NCBI RefSeq assembly: GCF_013911085.1
Contig: NZ_JACERN010000030.1
Location: forward strand, 62,001 to 126,000
Source of the DNA: Aquitalea aquatica
GTDB taxonomy: Bacteria; Pseudomonadota; Gammaproteobacteria; Burkholderiales; Chromobacteriaceae
Reading direction: 5' to 3'
DNA length: 64,000 bases
Shown: positions 36,764 through 46,736 of the stretch, piece by piece
How positions within the stretch are numbered: the first letter of the stretch is position 1
How the letters are laid out: each line of letters starts with the position of its first letter
Notes under the pieces: generated by a model
Database searches by the model: none
The model's input: only the letters and a program-made list of their open reading frames with translations
Told to the model about the DNA's origin: nothing
Translations under genes and position numbers: made by a program

Positions 36764-37470
36764 ACTGCACGCTTGACCATCAGGTCCTTGATCTTGCCGA
36801 TGGCCTTGGTCGGGTTCAGACCCTTGGGGCAGACATCAACACAATTCATGATGGTGTGACAACGGAACAGGCGGTACGGATCTTCCAGGTTGTCCAGACG
36901 CTCGTTGATGGCGGTGTCGCGGGTATCGGCAATGAAGCGATACGCTGCAAGCAGGCCGGCCGGGCCAACGAATTTGTCCGGATTCCACCAGAACGACGGG
37001 CAGGACGTGGAGCAGCAGGCGCACAGAATGCACTCGTACAGACCGTTCAGCTCTTCGCGGTCTTCCGGGCTTTGCAGGCGCTCGCGTTCCGGCGGCGGCG
37101 TGTCGTTGATCACATACGGCTTGATCGAGTGGTATTGCTTGAAAAACTGGGTCATGTCCACGATCAGGTCGCGCACCACCGGCAGGCCCGGCAGCGGGCG
37201 CAGTTCGATGGGTTGCTTCAGGTCGCGGAAATCGGTCAGACAGGCCAGGCCGTTCTTGCCATTGATGTTCATGGCATCCGAGCCACACACGCCTTCGCGG
37301 CAAGAGCGGCGGAAGGTGATGGTGTCATCCTTCACCTTGAGCTTGGTCAGTGCATCCAGCAGTTTGCGGTCGGTGGAATCCAGCTCGACGCTGATGTCCT
37401 GCATGTAGGGCTTGGCATCCTTGTCCGGATCGTAACGGTAGATGCGGAATTTGACGGTTTCAGTAGTCAT
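36760..37470 (-). CDS. sdhB: succinate dehydrogenase iron-sulfur subunit
   Basis: 236-residue subunit with three Fe-S clusters. The 2Fe-2S site is in [20 protein letters not shown]; the 4Fe-4S and 3Fe-4S sites are in [18 protein letters not shown] and [23 protein letters not shown] 37470 chosen; an upstream TTG at 37479 is less likely because AAGGG is better spaced for the ATG. It passes electrons from SdhA FAD to the membrane quinone site. Confidence 0.97.
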   Translation of the reverse strand: MTTETVKFRIYRYDPDKDAKPYMQDISVELDSTDRKLLDALTKLKVKDDTITFRRSCREGVCGSDAMNINGKNGLACLTDFRDLKQPIELRPLPGLPVVRDLIVDMTQFFKQYHSIKPYVINDTPPPERERLQSPEDREELNGLYECILCACCSTSCPSFWWNPDKFVGPAGLLAAYRFIADTRDTAINERLDNLEDPYRLFRCHTIMNCVDVCPKGLNPTKAIGKIKDLMVKRAV

Positions 37471-37483
37471 CTTGTTCAAGCCC

Positions 37484-39256
37484 TTAGTAGGAACGGGTCT
37501 TCAGAGCAATGGTGTCGACAGTCAGCGGCTGCATGTTCACCGGCTTGTATTCCAGACGGTTGCCGTCGCGCGACCACAGGGTGTGCTTCAGCCAGTTGGC
37601 ATCGTCACGACCGTTCGGCGTTTCGGCAGTATCCGGCGCATCGTCACGCACGTGGGCACCACGGGATTCGGTACGGGCATTGGCCGAGATCATGGTGGCC
37701 TTGGCCACTTCGATCAGGTTTTCCAGCTCCAGCGCCTCGATACGAGCCATGTTGAATACGCTGGACTTGTCGGAAATTTCGGTCTGTTGAACCATCTTTT
37801 CCACTTCCAGAATCTTCTCAACGCCTTGCGCCAGCATGTCCTTGAAGCGGAACACACCGCAGTGCGCCTGCATGGTGCGCTGCATGGCCGAGCGGGCATC
37901 GTTCACGGCAACGCCATTGGTCTGCTTGTTCAGACGCTCAACGCGAGCGACGGAACGCTCAACATCGGACGTAGCCAGTTCCGGCAGCTCCAGCGGCTGT
38001 TGCTTGATGAAGTCGATCATCGAGTTGGCCGAGCTCTTGCCGAACACCAGCAGGTCGAGCAGGGAGTTGGTGCCGAGACGGTTGGCACCATGTACCGACG
38101 CGCAAGCGCATTCGCCAGCAGCGTAGAAACCGGTAACCGGCTTGCCACCCACCACCACTTCACCGTGGTAGTTGGTAGGAATGCCGCCCATCTGGTAGTG
38201 GCAGGTCGGCACCACCGGGATCGGTGCCTTGATCGGGTCTACGCCAGCAAACTTGATGGAGATTTCACGGATGCCCGGCAGCTTGGACATGATCACTTCG
38301 GGGTCGAGGTGAGTGATGTCCAGCAGCACGTGATCCTTGTTCGGGCCGCAACCGCGACCTTCGTTGATCTCGGTCACCATGGCTCGGGAAACCACGTCAC
38401 GCGAAGCCAGATCCTTGGCATTCGGTGCATAGCGTTCCATGAAGCGTTCACCTGCGCTGTTGCGCAGAATGCCGCCTTCACCGCGTACGCCTTCGGTAAT
38501 CAGCACACCGGCACCGGCCACGCCGGTGGGGTGGAACTGCCAGAATTCCATGTCTTCCAGCGGGATGCCGGCACGTGCGGCCATACCCAGGCCGTCACCA
38601 GTATTGATGAAGGCATTGGTGGAAGAAGCGTAGATACGACCAGCACCGCCGGTAGCAAACAGGGTGGCCTTGGCCTGGAACACCACGATTTCCGAGGTTT
38701 CCATTTCCATGGCGATCACGCCCTGCACATTGCCGTCGGCGTCGCGAATCAGGTCCAGCGCCATCCATTCCACAAAGAAATGGGTGTTGGCGCGCACATT
38801 GCGCTGATACAGCGCGTGCAGCATGGCATGACCGGTACGGTCGGCTGCGGCACAGGCGCGACGCACCGGCTTTTCACCGAAGTTAGACATGTGGCCGCCA
38901 AACGGACGCTGGTAGATGGTGCCATCAGCGTTACGGTCGAACGGCATGCCGAAGTGTTCCAGCTCGGTCACCACCTTCGGTGCCTCGCGGCACATGAATT
39001 CGATGGCATCCTGGTCGCCCAGCCAGTCCGACCCCTTGACGGTGTCGTACATATGCCAGTGCCAGTGATCTTCCTCGGAATTACCCAGCGAGGCGGATAC
39101 ACCGCCCTGTGCTGCCACGGTGTGGGAGCGGGTGGGGAATACCTTGGACAGTACGGCAGTCTTCAGGCCAGCTTCGGACAGCTGCAGGGCGGCACGCATG
39201 CCGGCACCACCTGCGCCAACGATTACTGCATCAAAATGACGAACAGGTACGCCCAT
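37484..39256 (-). CDS. sdhA: succinate dehydrogenase flavoprotein subunit
   Basis: 590-residue catalytic subunit. FAD-binding [20 protein letters not shown] at the N-terminus; [17 protein letters not shown] holds the His that carries covalent FAD. Active-site segments are [21 protein letters not shown] and [11 protein letters not shown]. The C-terminus ends KTRSY as usual. Its start ATG shares one base with the sdhD stop. Confidence 0.98.
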   Translation of the reverse strand: MGVPVRHFDAVIVGAGGAGMRAALQLSEAGLKTAVLSKVFPTRSHTVAAQGGVSASLGNSEEDHWHWHMYDTVKGSDWLGDQDAIEFMCREAPKVVTELEHFGMPFDRNADGTIYQRPFGGHMSNFGEKPVRRACAAADRTGHAMLHALYQRNVRANTHFFVEWMALDLIRDADGNVQGVIAMEMETSEIVVFQAKATLFATGGAGRIYASSTNAFINTGDGLGMAARAGIPLEDMEFWQFHPTGVAGAGVLITEGVRGEGGILRNSAGERFMERYAPNAKDLASRDVVSRAMVTEINEGRGCGPNKDHVLLDITHLDPEVIMSKLPGIREISIKFAGVDPIKAPIPVVPTCHYQMGGIPTNYHGEVVVGGKPVTGFYAAGECACASVHGANRLGTNSLLDLLVFGKSSANSMIDFIKQQPLELPELATSDVERSVARVERLNKQTNGVAVNDARSAMQRTMQAHCGVFRFKDMLAQGVEKILEVEKMVQQTEISDKSSVFNMARIEALELENLIEVAKATMISANARTESRGAHVRDDAPDTAETPNGRDDANWLKHTLWSRDGNRLEYKPVNMQPLTVDTIALKTRSY

Positions 39257-39600
39257 TACAGCCCCCAGACAACTTTAACGGAATAGATGAAACAGGACAC
39301 AAGCCACACGATGGTGAAGGCATGCAGCGCCAGGCGCAGGCCGGTGGGCTTGACGTAGTCCATCCACACATCGCGAATACCTACCCATACGTGCAGGAAC
39401 ACTGCCAGCAGGGTGGTCTGGGTCAGCACTTGCACCCAGGTTTGCGCGAAGAAGTCTTTCCAGCCTGCATAGCTGGACGGCATGGTCAGCAGGAACAGCG
39501 CCAGAGCTACGGTATAGATCACCATGATGGTGGCCGTCACGCGCTGCATGACCCAGTCGCGCAAACCGTAGTGAGCGCCGATGACAGAGCGGTTTACCAT
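39256..39600 (-). CDS. sdhD: succinate dehydrogenase membrane anchor subunit SdhD
   Basis: 114 residues with three membrane helices. [25 protein letters not shown] begins the first, [26 protein letters not shown] contains the heme-b / quinone-site His region ([13 protein letters not shown]), and the third is near the C-terminus. It overlaps sdhC by seven bases and sdhA by one. Confidence 0.94.
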   Translation of the reverse strand: MVNRSVIGAHYGLRDWVMQRVTATIMVIYTVALALFLLTMPSSYAGWKDFFAQTWVQVLTQTTLLAVFLHVWVGIRDVWMDYVKPTGLRLALHAFTIVWLVSCFIYSVKVVWGL

Positions 39601-39968
39601 AGAGCTACTCCCAGAATCAGAGTCAGGGCCAGGCTAACCACCACCACAGTCTTGGCGGTAGCACGGGCAGTTTGCAGTTCCAGACCCTTATGGATATCCA
39701 GGAACAGGAAACGAATACCGGCACAGAAGTGATGCATGTAGGCCCACAACAAGCCGATGAGGATGATCTTCATCAGCGGATGCGCGACTACGGCACGGTA
39801 GGTTTCAAAAGACTCTGCTGAACTGAGCGAACCATGAAGGAGGTAGATCAACAGCGGGAGGGAAAAGAAGAGCGCCACACCACTGACCCGGTGCAGGATC
39901 GAGACAATACCCGGAATGGGCAGTCTGATCGTGGCCAGATCCAGGTGCTTCGGTCGTTGCTTCTGCAT
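39594..39968 (-). CDS. sdhC: succinate dehydrogenase cytochrome b556 subunit
   Basis: 124 residues with three membrane helices. RPKHLDLATIRLPIPGIVSILHRVSGVALFF (read in parts) has the quinone-site S-x-x-H-R motif, and YMHHFCAGIRFLFLDIHKGLEL has the heme ligand His. AAGGAAG precedes the ATG at 39968; a frame extends 76 codons further upstream without family similarity. First gene of the sdh-gltA transcript. Confidence 0.94.
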   Translation of the reverse strand: MQKQRPKHLDLATIRLPIPGIVSILHRVSGVALFFSLPLLIYLLHGSLSSAESFETYRAVVAHPLMKIILIGLLWAYMHHFCAGIRFLFLDIHKGLELQTARATAKTVVVVSLALTLILGVALW

Positions 39969-40119
39969 ATGGCTTCCTTGGATGTATTTGAACCAAGTGG
40001 TTATCTCCGGGCCCCTGTCTGGAAGCCCGCCTGAAAGGTCCGCCCTTGTAAAAACCGGGTGGTCCCTCTCAATACTGAACATCATGCTGCCCGATGCTGC
40101 AGGGCAATATGATCTGGAA

Positions 40120-40128
40120 ATTCTAGCA
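40120..40128 (-). promoter_or_regulatory. possible extended -10 promoter for sdhC
   Basis: On the minus strand TGC-TAGAAT forms an extended -10 element about 150 bases upstream of sdhC, between it and the GntR gene. No good -35 hexamer is present at 17 bp. Confidence 0.35.
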
Positions 40129-40192
40129 AAAATCACCCGCCTGCTGCCCGTTTTTTGCCGGACAAGCGACATTTCCATGCTAGCAGGCGACA

Positions 40193-40927
40193 TCAACAGC
40201 CCTTTTGCAGCAGCGCCAGATCACGACTCAGGCAATAGCGCTGCCGCCATTCCACTCTCTCTCCAACTGACGAAAAGGTCAGTCTGAGCACACTCAATAC
40301 CGGCTCTTCCAGTGCTGCGCCGGACAAACCCAGCAAACTCGCATCTTCGCGTGGCAACATGACGGCACGGTACTGCTCACGACTTTCTACGACTCTTACA
40401 CCAAAGCGCTGTTGCAAGGTGGCATACACCCCGGTTGCGGAACGAAACCAGCGCGCTTCCATGCCATCAAAGCGCTCTGCCGGCAGATAGGCCTCATCCA
40501 ACGCCACCGGCCTGCCCTGCCCGCGCCACAACTGGCGCACCCGAAACATCGGCGCATGCCGCCGCAACTGCAGCGCCACCGCCATGTCATCGCTGGCATT
40601 AACCCGCGAGATGGCCAGAAACTCACAACTCAGGCGATCCGGCATTTCGTCAAACACGCCGGGCGACTGCAGCAAGGATGTGCCCCAGTCGCTGAGCACG
40701 GCAGCGACAAAAGTACCCTTGCCCTGCTGACGGTATAGCAGGCCATCCGTCACCAACTCACTCAGCGCCTTGCGCACCGTTCCCTGACTCACCGACATCT
40801 CTGCCGCCAGGTCCCATTCGCTAGGCAGCGCATCATGCTCCAGCCACTCACCCTCGGCGATACGGCGCAGCAGAAACTGCTTGATTTGCACATAAAGCGG
40901 CTGGCGGCGCGGAGCATTAGCAATCAT
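40193..40927 (-). CDS. GntR/HutC-family regulator beside the TCA genes
   Basis: 244 residues: an N-terminal winged helix-turn-helix (PLYVQIKQFLLRRIAEGEW, LPSEWDLAAEMSVSQGTVRK, ALSELVTDGLLYRQQGKGTF) at 6-77. A C-terminal UTRA ligand domain (RVRQLWRGQGRPVALDEAYL, ARWFRSATGVYATLQQRFGV) follows. The ATG at 40927 was chosen among three in frame. It lies between sdhC (same strand, 225 bases) and mdh (divergent), and a perfect palindrome is 42 bases upstream. The likely role is control of sdh and/or mdh by a TCA intermediate; the ligand is unknown. Confidence 0.9.
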   Translation of the reverse strand: MIANAPRRQPLYVQIKQFLLRRIAEGEWLEHDALPSEWDLAAEMSVSQGTVRKALSELVTDGLLYRQQGKGTFVAAVLSDWGTSLLQSPGVFDEMPDRLSCEFLAISRVNASDDMAVALQLRRHAPMFRVRQLWRGQGRPVALDEAYLPAERFDGMEARWFRSATGVYATLQQRFGVRVVESREQYRAVMLPREDASLLGLSGAALEEPVLSVLRLTFSSVGERVEWRQRYCLSRDLALLQKGC

Positions 40928-40968
40928 GTAGTGGCTTTGTATCATCAAATAAATCAAGCGTAAAGGGA

Positions 40969-40984
40969 TGTCTTATATAAGACA
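40969..40984. promoter_or_regulatory. perfect 16-bp palindrome, probable GntR operator
   Basis: TGTCTTATATAAGACA is fully self-complementary. It is located 42 bases upstream of the GntR gene and 148 upstream of mdh. Length and AT-rich centre fit a HutC-type dimer site. A second small dyad, GAGACAGTCTC, is at 41097-41107 just before the mdh ribosome site. Confidence 0.65.
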
Positions 40985-41131
40985 CAAGACAACAAGCAGC
41001 TTATCAGAATTTCTGATGGGGAATCCAGTGCCACATGGTCTACACTCCGTGATACACTCGCTTCACACTTATAGTGCAGAGCAACATCTGCAATTTGAGA
41101 CAGTCTCGGATATCTAAAGGAGAGTCCACCG

Positions 41132-42112
41132 ATGAAAGCTCCCGTTCGCGTTGCCGTTACCGGCGCTGCTGGTCAGATTGGCTACAGCCTGCTGTTCCGT
41201 ATCGCCAGTGGTGAAATGCTGGGCAAAGACCAGCCGGTCATCCTGCAACTGCTCGACCTGCCGCAAGCCCAGACCGCCGTTAAGGGCGTGATGATGGAAC
41301 TGGAAGACTGTGCCTTCCCGCTCTTGGCCGGCATGGTTGCCACCGACGACCCGAACGTCGCTTTCAAGGACGCTCAAGTTGCCCTGCTGGTGGGTGCACG
41401 CCCGCGTAGCAAAGGTATGGAACGCAAGGACCTGCTGGAAGCCAACGGTGCCATCTTCACCGTTCAGGGCAAGGCACTAAACGACCACGCCGATCGCAAT
41501 GTCCGTGTTCTGGTAGTTGGCAACCCGGCCAACACCAACGCCTGGATCGCCATGAAGAGCGCTCCGGACCTGAACCCGAAAAACTTCACCGCCATGTTGC
41601 GTCTGGACCACAACCGCGCCCTGTCGCAGATCGCCGCCAAGACTGGCAAGCCGGTCGCTTCGATCAAGGACCTGGCTGTTTGGGGCAACCACTCGCCGAC
41701 CATGTACGCCGACTACCGCTTCGCCAGCATCGATGGCCAATCGGTAAAAGCCATGATCAACGACGAAGCCTGGAACCGTGATGTATTCCTGCCGACCGTT
41801 GGCAAGCGTGGTGCCGCCATCATCGAAGCACGTGGCCTGTCCTCTGCTGCTTCCGCCGCCAATGCCGCCATCGACCACATCCACGACTGGGTGCTGGGCA
41901 GCAATGGCAAGTGGGTGACCATGGGCATTCCATCCGACGGTTCCTACGGCATCCCGGAAGGCGTGATGTACGGCTTCCCGGTTGTATGCGAAAATGGCGA
42001 ATACAAGATCGTCGAAGGTCTGGAAGTGGATGAGTTCAGCCGCGAACGCATGAACTTCACCCTGGCCGAGCTGGAAGAAGAGCGCGCAGCTGTCGCTCAC
42101 CTGTTTGGCTAA
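41132..42112 (+). CDS. mdh: malate dehydrogenase (NAD-dependent)
   Basis: 326-residue enzyme of the cytoplasmic-type MDH family that interconverts malate and oxaloacetate. Rossmann motif [20 protein letters not shown]; substrate Arg in [16 protein letters not shown]-site [10 protein letters not shown]; catalytic His in [13 protein letters not shown] (near residue 188). AAAGGAGAG lies just ahead of the ATG. Divergent from the GntR gene and followed by a terminator, so it is monocistronic. Confidence 0.97.
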   Translation: MKAPVRVAVTGAAGQIGYSLLFRIASGEMLGKDQPVILQLLDLPQAQTAVKGVMMELEDCAFPLLAGMVATDDPNVAFKDAQVALLVGARPRSKGMERKDLLEANGAIFTVQGKALNDHADRNVRVLVVGNPANTNAWIAMKSAPDLNPKNFTAMLRLDHNRALSQIAAKTGKPVASIKDLAVWGNHSPTMYADYRFASIDGQSVKAMINDEAWNRDVFLPTVGKRGAAIIEARGLSSAASAANAAIDHIHDWVLGSNGKWVTMGIPSDGSYGIPEGVMYGFPVVCENGEYKIVEGLEVDEFSRERMNFTLAELEEERAAVAHLFG

Positions 42113-42130
42113 GCATTAGCCAGATCAGCG

Positions 42131-42157
42131 AAAAGCGCACCAACTGGTGCGCTTTTT
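42131..42157 (+). terminator. terminator after mdh
   Basis: Stem AAAAGCGCACC / GGTGCGCTTTT with a four-base loop; the right arm runs into TTTTT. It begins 18 bases after the stop. Confidence 0.85.
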
Positions 42158-42222
42158 GTGTTTGATCAATACCAGCAAGAACATTTGAATTTACTAATAC
42201 AGACTGCTACTGGAGCATGAAC

Positions 42223-43330
42223 ATGATTGAAGTCGAAGTCCTGAACCAGATTGCGGCCACGATTGAAAACCTGGCCGAGCGCGCCACCGATATTCGGGGG
42301 TATCTTTGACTACGACGGAAAAAAAGACCGTCTGGAAGAAGTAAGCCGCCTCACTGAAGATTCCGATATCTGGAACGACCCCAAGCGCGCCCAGGAACTG
42401 GGCCGCGAACGCAAGCAACTGGAAGATGTGGTCCTGGTGCTGGACAGCATCAACGCCAGCATCGCCGATGCGCGCGAACTGCTGGAAATGGGCAAGAGCG
42501 AAGAAGATGACGAAACCATCTTCGCCGTAAAAGCCGACATGGAAGAAGTCGAAGCCAAAGTAGCCAAGATGGAATTCCGTCGTATGTTCCACGACCCGAT
42601 GGACCCCAACAACTGCTTCCTGGACATCCAGGCCGGTGCTGGTGGTACCGAGGCACAGGACTGGGCCGGCATGCTGTTGCGCATGTATACCCGCTATGCC
42701 GAACGCAAGGGTTTCAAGGTAGATGTACTGGAAGTTTCCGAAGGTGAAGTGGCTGGCATCAGCAGCGCCACGCTGAAGATCGAAGGCGAATACGCCTATG
42801 GCCTGCTGCGTACCGAAGTGGGCGTACACCGCCTGGTGCGCGTATCGCCGTTCGACTCCAATGCCCGTCGCCACACATCCTTCTCCTCGGTATTCGTGTA
42901 CCCGGAAGTGGACGACAGCTTCGAGATCGACATCAACCCGGCCGATTTGCGCGTTGATACCTACCGCGCCTCCGGCGCCGGTGGTCAGCACATCAACAAG
43001 ACCGACTCGGCCGTACGTATTACCCACTTGCCCACCAACACCGTGGTGCAGTGCCAGAATGACCGCTCGCAGCACCGCAACCGCGATGAAGCCATGCAGA
43101 TGCTGCGCGCCAAGCTGTACGAACTGGAACTGAAAAAGCGCAACGAGGCCAAGCAGGCGCTGGAAGACACCAAGACCGATGTGGGTTGGGGTCACCAGAT
43201 CCGCTCCTACGTGTTCGACCAGTCGCGCATCAAGGACCTGCGTACCAGCTATGAAGTGGGCAATATCAAGGGCGTCATGGATGGCGACCTGGACGGCTTC
43301 ATCGAAGCCAGTCTGAAACAGGGCGTGTAA
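42223..43330 (+). CDS. prfB: peptide chain release factor 2, programmed +1 frameshift
   Basis: Release factor for UGA and UAA. Frame 0 runs from ATG 42223 (GGAG seven bases ahead) for 28 codons to an in-frame TGA at 42307-42309. Translation continues in +1 from GAC at 42308 to 43330, giving 368 residues. The site reads GGGGG-TAT-CTT-TGA-C, the classic RF2 autoregulatory element. The codon-recognition tripeptide SPF is in RVSPFDSN and the GGQ motif in [13 protein letters not shown]. The junction gives [15 protein letters not shown], matching E. coli RF2. A gene caller that ignores the shift would report a short or truncated product. lysS follows, as in E. coli. Confidence 0.96.
42296..42309 (+). 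promoter_or_regulatory. RF2 programmed +1 frameshift site
   Basis: Internal Shine-Dalgarno-like GGGGG (42296-42300), then TAT, the slippery CTT and the stop TGA followed by C. When RF2 is scarce, the ribosome slips from CTT to TTT and continues; with ample RF2 it terminates. Confidence 0.95.
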
Positions 43331-43452
43331 ACGTCCGGGCTGGCTGCCACAGCCAGCCTGCATTACCGCAGCGTAATACCTTAATTGTTGGCCGATGAGG
43401 CCTGGCGGGGGAATGGCCCCCTGCCCTTACCGCAGTAGTCAACGGAGTCATC

Positions 43453-44964
43453 ATGTCTGAACGTGAACAAGCATCATCCCTGAGTCAGGACGAAAACCAG
43501 ATCATGGCGGAGCGCCGCCAGAAGCTGAAGAGCATCCGCGAAAAACGCGTGGCTTTCCCCAACGATTTCAAGCGCAGCCACTTTGCCAAGGATCTGCAGG
43601 AAAAACACGCGGGTAAAGACAAGGAAGCTCTGGAAGCCGAAAAGATCGAGGTTGCCGTTGCCGGCCGCATGATGTTGAAGCGCGTCATGGGCAAAGCCAG
43701 CTTTGCTACCTTGCAGGATGGCAGTGGCCGTATCCAGGCCTATATCGCCAACGATGGTGTCGGCGAAGCCGAACACGCCGAGTTCAAGCACTACGACCTG
43801 GGCGACATCATCGCCATCCGTGGCGTGCTGTTCAAGACCAAGACCGGCGAACTGACGGTACAGGCCAGCGAAGTGCGCCTGCTGTCGAAAAACATCCGCC
43901 CGCTGCCGGAAAAATTCCACGGCATGACCGATCAGGAACAAAAGTACCGTCAGCGCTACGCCGACCTAATCATGAGCGAAGAAAGCCGCAACACCTTCAT
44001 CAAGCGCTCGCAGATCGTGCAGAAGATCCGCGACGTGATGGTGAGCGAAGGCTATCTGGAAGTGGAAACCCCGATGATGCACCCCATCCCAGGTGGTGCC
44101 ACGGCCAAGCCTTTCGTCACCCACCACAATGCGCTGGACATGCCGCTCTACCTGCGCATCGCGCCGGAACTGTACCTGAAGCGCCTGGTTGTTGGCGGTC
44201 TGGAACGCGTATTCGAGATCAACCGCAACTTCCGTAACGAGGGGATGAGCACACGCCACAACCCCGAGTTCACCATGATCGAGTTTTACGAAGCCTACAG
44301 CGACTACCAGCGCATGATGGAGATGACCGAAAGCATCATCCGTCGCTGTGCCGAAACCGTCTGTGGCGGCACCACCATCAGCTACAACGGCAAGGAAGTG
44401 GAACTGGGCAAGCCGTTCGACCGCTTCACCATCGTGGGCGCCATCAAGCACTACAACCCGCAATATACCGATGAGCAACTGGGCGACGCCGCCTGGGTAG
44501 CCGCCGAGATCAAGCGCCTGGGTGGCAAACTGCCGCCGGCACCGGGTCTGGGCAGCCTGCAACTGGCCCTGTTCGAAGAATGTGCCGAAAGCCTGCTGTG
44601 GAACCCGACCTTCATCATCGACTACCCGGTGGAAGTGTCCCCGCTGGCGCGTGGTTCGGATGCTGATCCGGCCATCACCGAACGCTTCGAGCTGTTCATC
44701 GTCGGCCGTGAGCACGCCAACGGTTACTCCGAGTTGAACGACCCGGAAGACCAGGCCGCCCGCTTCCTGTCGCAAGTCGCCCAGAAAGACGCCGGCGACG
44801 ACGAAGCCATGCACTATGACGCCGACTACATCCGCGCCATGGAATACGGCCTGCCGCCGACCGGTGGCTGCGGTATCGGCATCGACCGTCTGGTGATGCT
44901 GCTGACCGATGCCCCGTCCATCCGCGACGTCATTCTCTTTCCGCAAATGAGACCCGAGGTTTGA
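43453..44964 (+). CDS. lysS: lysyl-tRNA synthetase, class II
   Basis: 503-residue enzyme that charges tRNA-Lys. The N-terminal OB-fold anticodon domain lies at about 65-150 ([20 protein letters not shown]). Class II motifs: motif 1 around [20 protein letters not shown], motif 2 [20 protein letters not shown] and motif 3 [23 protein letters not shown] at 43453 with AACGGAGTCATC ahead. It ends in a strong terminator. Order prfB-lysS is conserved in many proteobacteria. Confidence 0.97.
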   Translation: MSEREQASSLSQDENQIMAERRQKLKSIREKRVAFPNDFKRSHFAKDLQEKHAGKDKEALEAEKIEVAVAGRMMLKRVMGKASFATLQDGSGRIQAYIANDGVGEAEHAEFKHYDLGDIIAIRGVLFKTKTGELTVQASEVRLLSKNIRPLPEKFHGMTDQEQKYRQRYADLIMSEESRNTFIKRSQIVQKIRDVMVSEGYLEVETPMMHPIPGGATAKPFVTHHNALDMPLYLRIAPELYLKRLVVGGLERVFEINRNFRNEGMSTRHNPEFTMIEFYEAYSDYQRMMEMTESIIRRCAETVCGGTTISYNGKEVELGKPFDRFTIVGAIKHYNPQYTDEQLGDAAWVAAEIKRLGGKLPPAPGLGSLQLALFEECAESLLWNPTFIIDYPVEVSPLARGSDADPAITERFELFIVGREHANGYSELNDPEDQAARFLSQVAQKDAGDDEAMHYDADYIRAMEYGLPPTGGCGIGIDRLVMLLTDAPSIRDVILFPQMRPEV

Positions 44965-44988
44965 GGCTAGCTTAAAATAGCTAAAATG

Positions 44989-45019
44989 AAGGCCATACAG
45001 CAATGTATGGCCTTTTTTT
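44989..45019 (+). terminator. terminator after lysS
   Basis: Eleven-bp stem AAGGCCATACA / TGTATGGCCTT with a GCAA loop and a T7 run. Confidence 0.9.
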
Positions 45020-45229
45020 CGTTTAAAAAATCATGAATTACCTAAAATAATTCTGCACAAAATACCTTTTCTCAGGCCCAATTTGGCTGCGGGGGTATAT
45101 TTGGGGGTACAGAATCAGTAGATACCCCCGCGAGGGGGTGAAACTTCTCTATATCTCTAGGTATCAGTGACACAATCCTTACCTTGGAATAGAGCCCAGA
45201 TCTTTCTCCTGCCAGGAGGTCCGGTTACT

Positions 45230-45355
45230 GTGCAAAAAATGAGCAAAAAAACTCCTACTCAGCTAGCTGGGGGGAAGCACCATTTCTACCAAGGAATGCA
45301 GATACCCACGAAGTTCGAGCTATTGCCGGCCAGTGAAGACTTACAGCAATCATAA
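45230..45355 (+). CDS. small orphan ORF in the AT-rich stretch
   Basis: 41 residues from GTG 45230, preceded by a perfect CAGGAGGT nine bases upstream. The product is basic at the N-terminus (QKMSKKTPTQLAGGKHHFY) and ends in two stop codons close together. I do not recognise it. The excellent ribosome site is the only evidence that it is translated. Base composition differs from the neighbours, suggesting acquired DNA. Confidence 0.4.
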   Translation: MQKMSKKTPTQLAGGKHHFYQGMQIPTKFELLPASEDLQQS

Positions 45356-45501
45356 TAATCTGTGATGAAAAAGCAGGGGGTCTCTTAGGGGGTATATAAA
45401 ACCAACAAGATCACAACAAATTGAAATCTAAGGAAATAAATACCATACTCGTACGCCGCAAATGCGTCCGGAATAAGCCGCCAGCTCTGCTGGGGACTCA
45501 A

Positions 45502-45529
45502 CAAAAACCACGCCAAGGCGTGGTTTTTG
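45502..45529. terminator. bidirectional terminator between the AT-rich stretch and the GGDEF gene
   Basis: Perfect 13-bp arms CAAAAACCACGCC / GGCGTGGTTTTTG around AA, with A5 and T5 tracts. It lies 89 bases past the stop of the minus-strand GGDEF gene and can serve both strands. Confidence 0.85.
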
Positions 45530-45617
45530 CATTGTGGGCGATCTGCAATAACGTCACGGCGCCAGGCTGCAGCCCCCGACACTCAGGCTCACCAGCTGGC
45601 CACACCACTGATCAAGC

Positions 45618-46562
45618 TTAGCCCTGGCACACACAGTTGCGGCCTTGGAACTTGGCGCGGTACATGGCCACATCCACCGCATGCAATACGCCCTCCAGCT
45701 CGCCATGGCCTGCGGCGCTGGTATAGCCGATGCTGACTGTCAGTCCCAGCGCTTGCTGCTGCCATACCGGCTTGCTGTCGGCAATCTGCTGGCGTAGCCG
45801 TTCGGCGGCCCTGGCGGCACCGGCCAGATCGGTAGCTGGCAGGATGAGCAAGAACTCTTCCCCGCCCCAGCGCACGCTGTCGGCCTGCCCCTCAAACAGC
45901 GCGGTCAGCTGATCGGCAAAAAACACCAGCATGTGATCGCCACAGGCGTGGCCGTACTGGTCATTGATATGCTTGAAGCCATCGATATCACACAGCAATA
46001 CCGAGAATATCTCGCCCTCGCACTGCCAGCCTTCCCAGGCTTGTTGCAAGCGCTTGCTGGCTTCGCGCCGGTTCAGCAGCCGGGTCAGAAAATCGGTACG
46101 GGACAGCCGGATGTTCTCGTCTACCGTGCACTTGAGTTCATGCACATCGCGGAAAGTGATGATCTGTAGAAATGGCAAAGCTGCTGCCTGAATCTGCGCC
46201 GTGATGATGAACCAGCGTTGCTGGCCATCGGCACAGCACACCAGGGTCGTCAGCTCTGCCAGGGGCTGGCCGCGGGCCTGGCAACGTTCTACCTCCTGGA
46301 CCCAGGCCTGCATGACTTGCGCCCGGTAGCCTGCATCGGGATAAGCCAGCTGAAACCAGCTGTCGATATCCGGCATGTCTTCCAGACTGTAGCCAATCTG
46401 CTGGCGAAAAGCCTGATTGGAAAAGCGATGCCAGCGGCCGGAATTGATGTCGCCGCTATTGCTACACTCGGAAATCAGGATGGGGATGGGGATGAATTCG
46501 AAACTGTTGGCCAGCAGCTCTCTACCGACAGCCGACATAGCCTGATCATTTTCAAAAAACAT
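45618..46562 (-). CDS. PAS-GGDEF diguanylate cyclase
   Basis: 314 residues. A PAS-like sensor occupies about 20-140 (FEFIPIPILISECSN, IGYSLEDMPDIDSWFQLAYP). A GGDEF domain follows from about 150 (RTDFLTRLLNRREASKRL), with active site RWGGEEFLLILP. The GGEEF form is catalytically competent. The inhibitory RxxD site that normally precedes it is absent (EGQA in its place), so product feedback is probably weak. Makes cyclic di-GMP from two GTP. No membrane segment, so cytoplasmic. The start at 46562 is uncertain; an ATG eight codons later is possible. Confidence 0.88.
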   Translation of the reverse strand: MFFENDQAMSAVGRELLANSFEFIPIPILISECSNSGDINSGRWHRFSNQAFRQQIGYSLEDMPDIDSWFQLAYPDAGYRAQVMQAWVQEVERCQARGQPLAELTTLVCCADGQQRWFIITAQIQAAALPFLQIITFRDVHELKCTVDENIRLSRTDFLTRLLNRREASKRLQQAWEGWQCEGEIFSVLLCDIDGFKHINDQYGHACGDHMLVFFADQLTALFEGQADSVRWGGEEFLLILPATDLAGAARAAERLRQQIADSKPVWQQQALGLTVSIGYTSAAGHGELEGVLHAVDVAMYRAKFQGRNCVCQG

Positions 46563-46736
46563 GGCTTTCTTTCTCTTTCACCGCATGCCTGGGCTGACAG
46601 GGATGCACGCCGACCACTGCATGAGTGATCGGCCAATTGACAATCGGACGCATACATCAACATGAACTGTCTGAATATATATATCCAAGATACCAATTTG
46701 CTGAAAGAAAGCCAGCTGGCGCGGTGCTGAGCCGTC

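Larger units (their letters stand above)
45020..45617. other. AT-rich gene-poor stretch with G5 repeats; possible integration scar
   Basis: About 600 bases clearly more AT-rich than the flanks and nearly without genes. GGGGGTA occurs twice 12 bp apart (45091 and 45103). GGGGGTC and GGGGGTA occur 12 bp apart again at 45376 and 45388, and an inverted pair TACCCCC / GGGGGT is at 45123-45139. One 41-codon ORF is present. Paired G5-T repeats near the boundary of housekeeping genes are a look I associate with tyrosine-recombinase attachment regions, but no integrase or tRNA fragment is present. Confidence 0.45.

Noticed and set aside
42223-42309. prfB as a truncated or pseudogene
   Set aside because: The interrupting TGA lies in the exact conserved RF2 frameshift context, and the downstream frame is intact.
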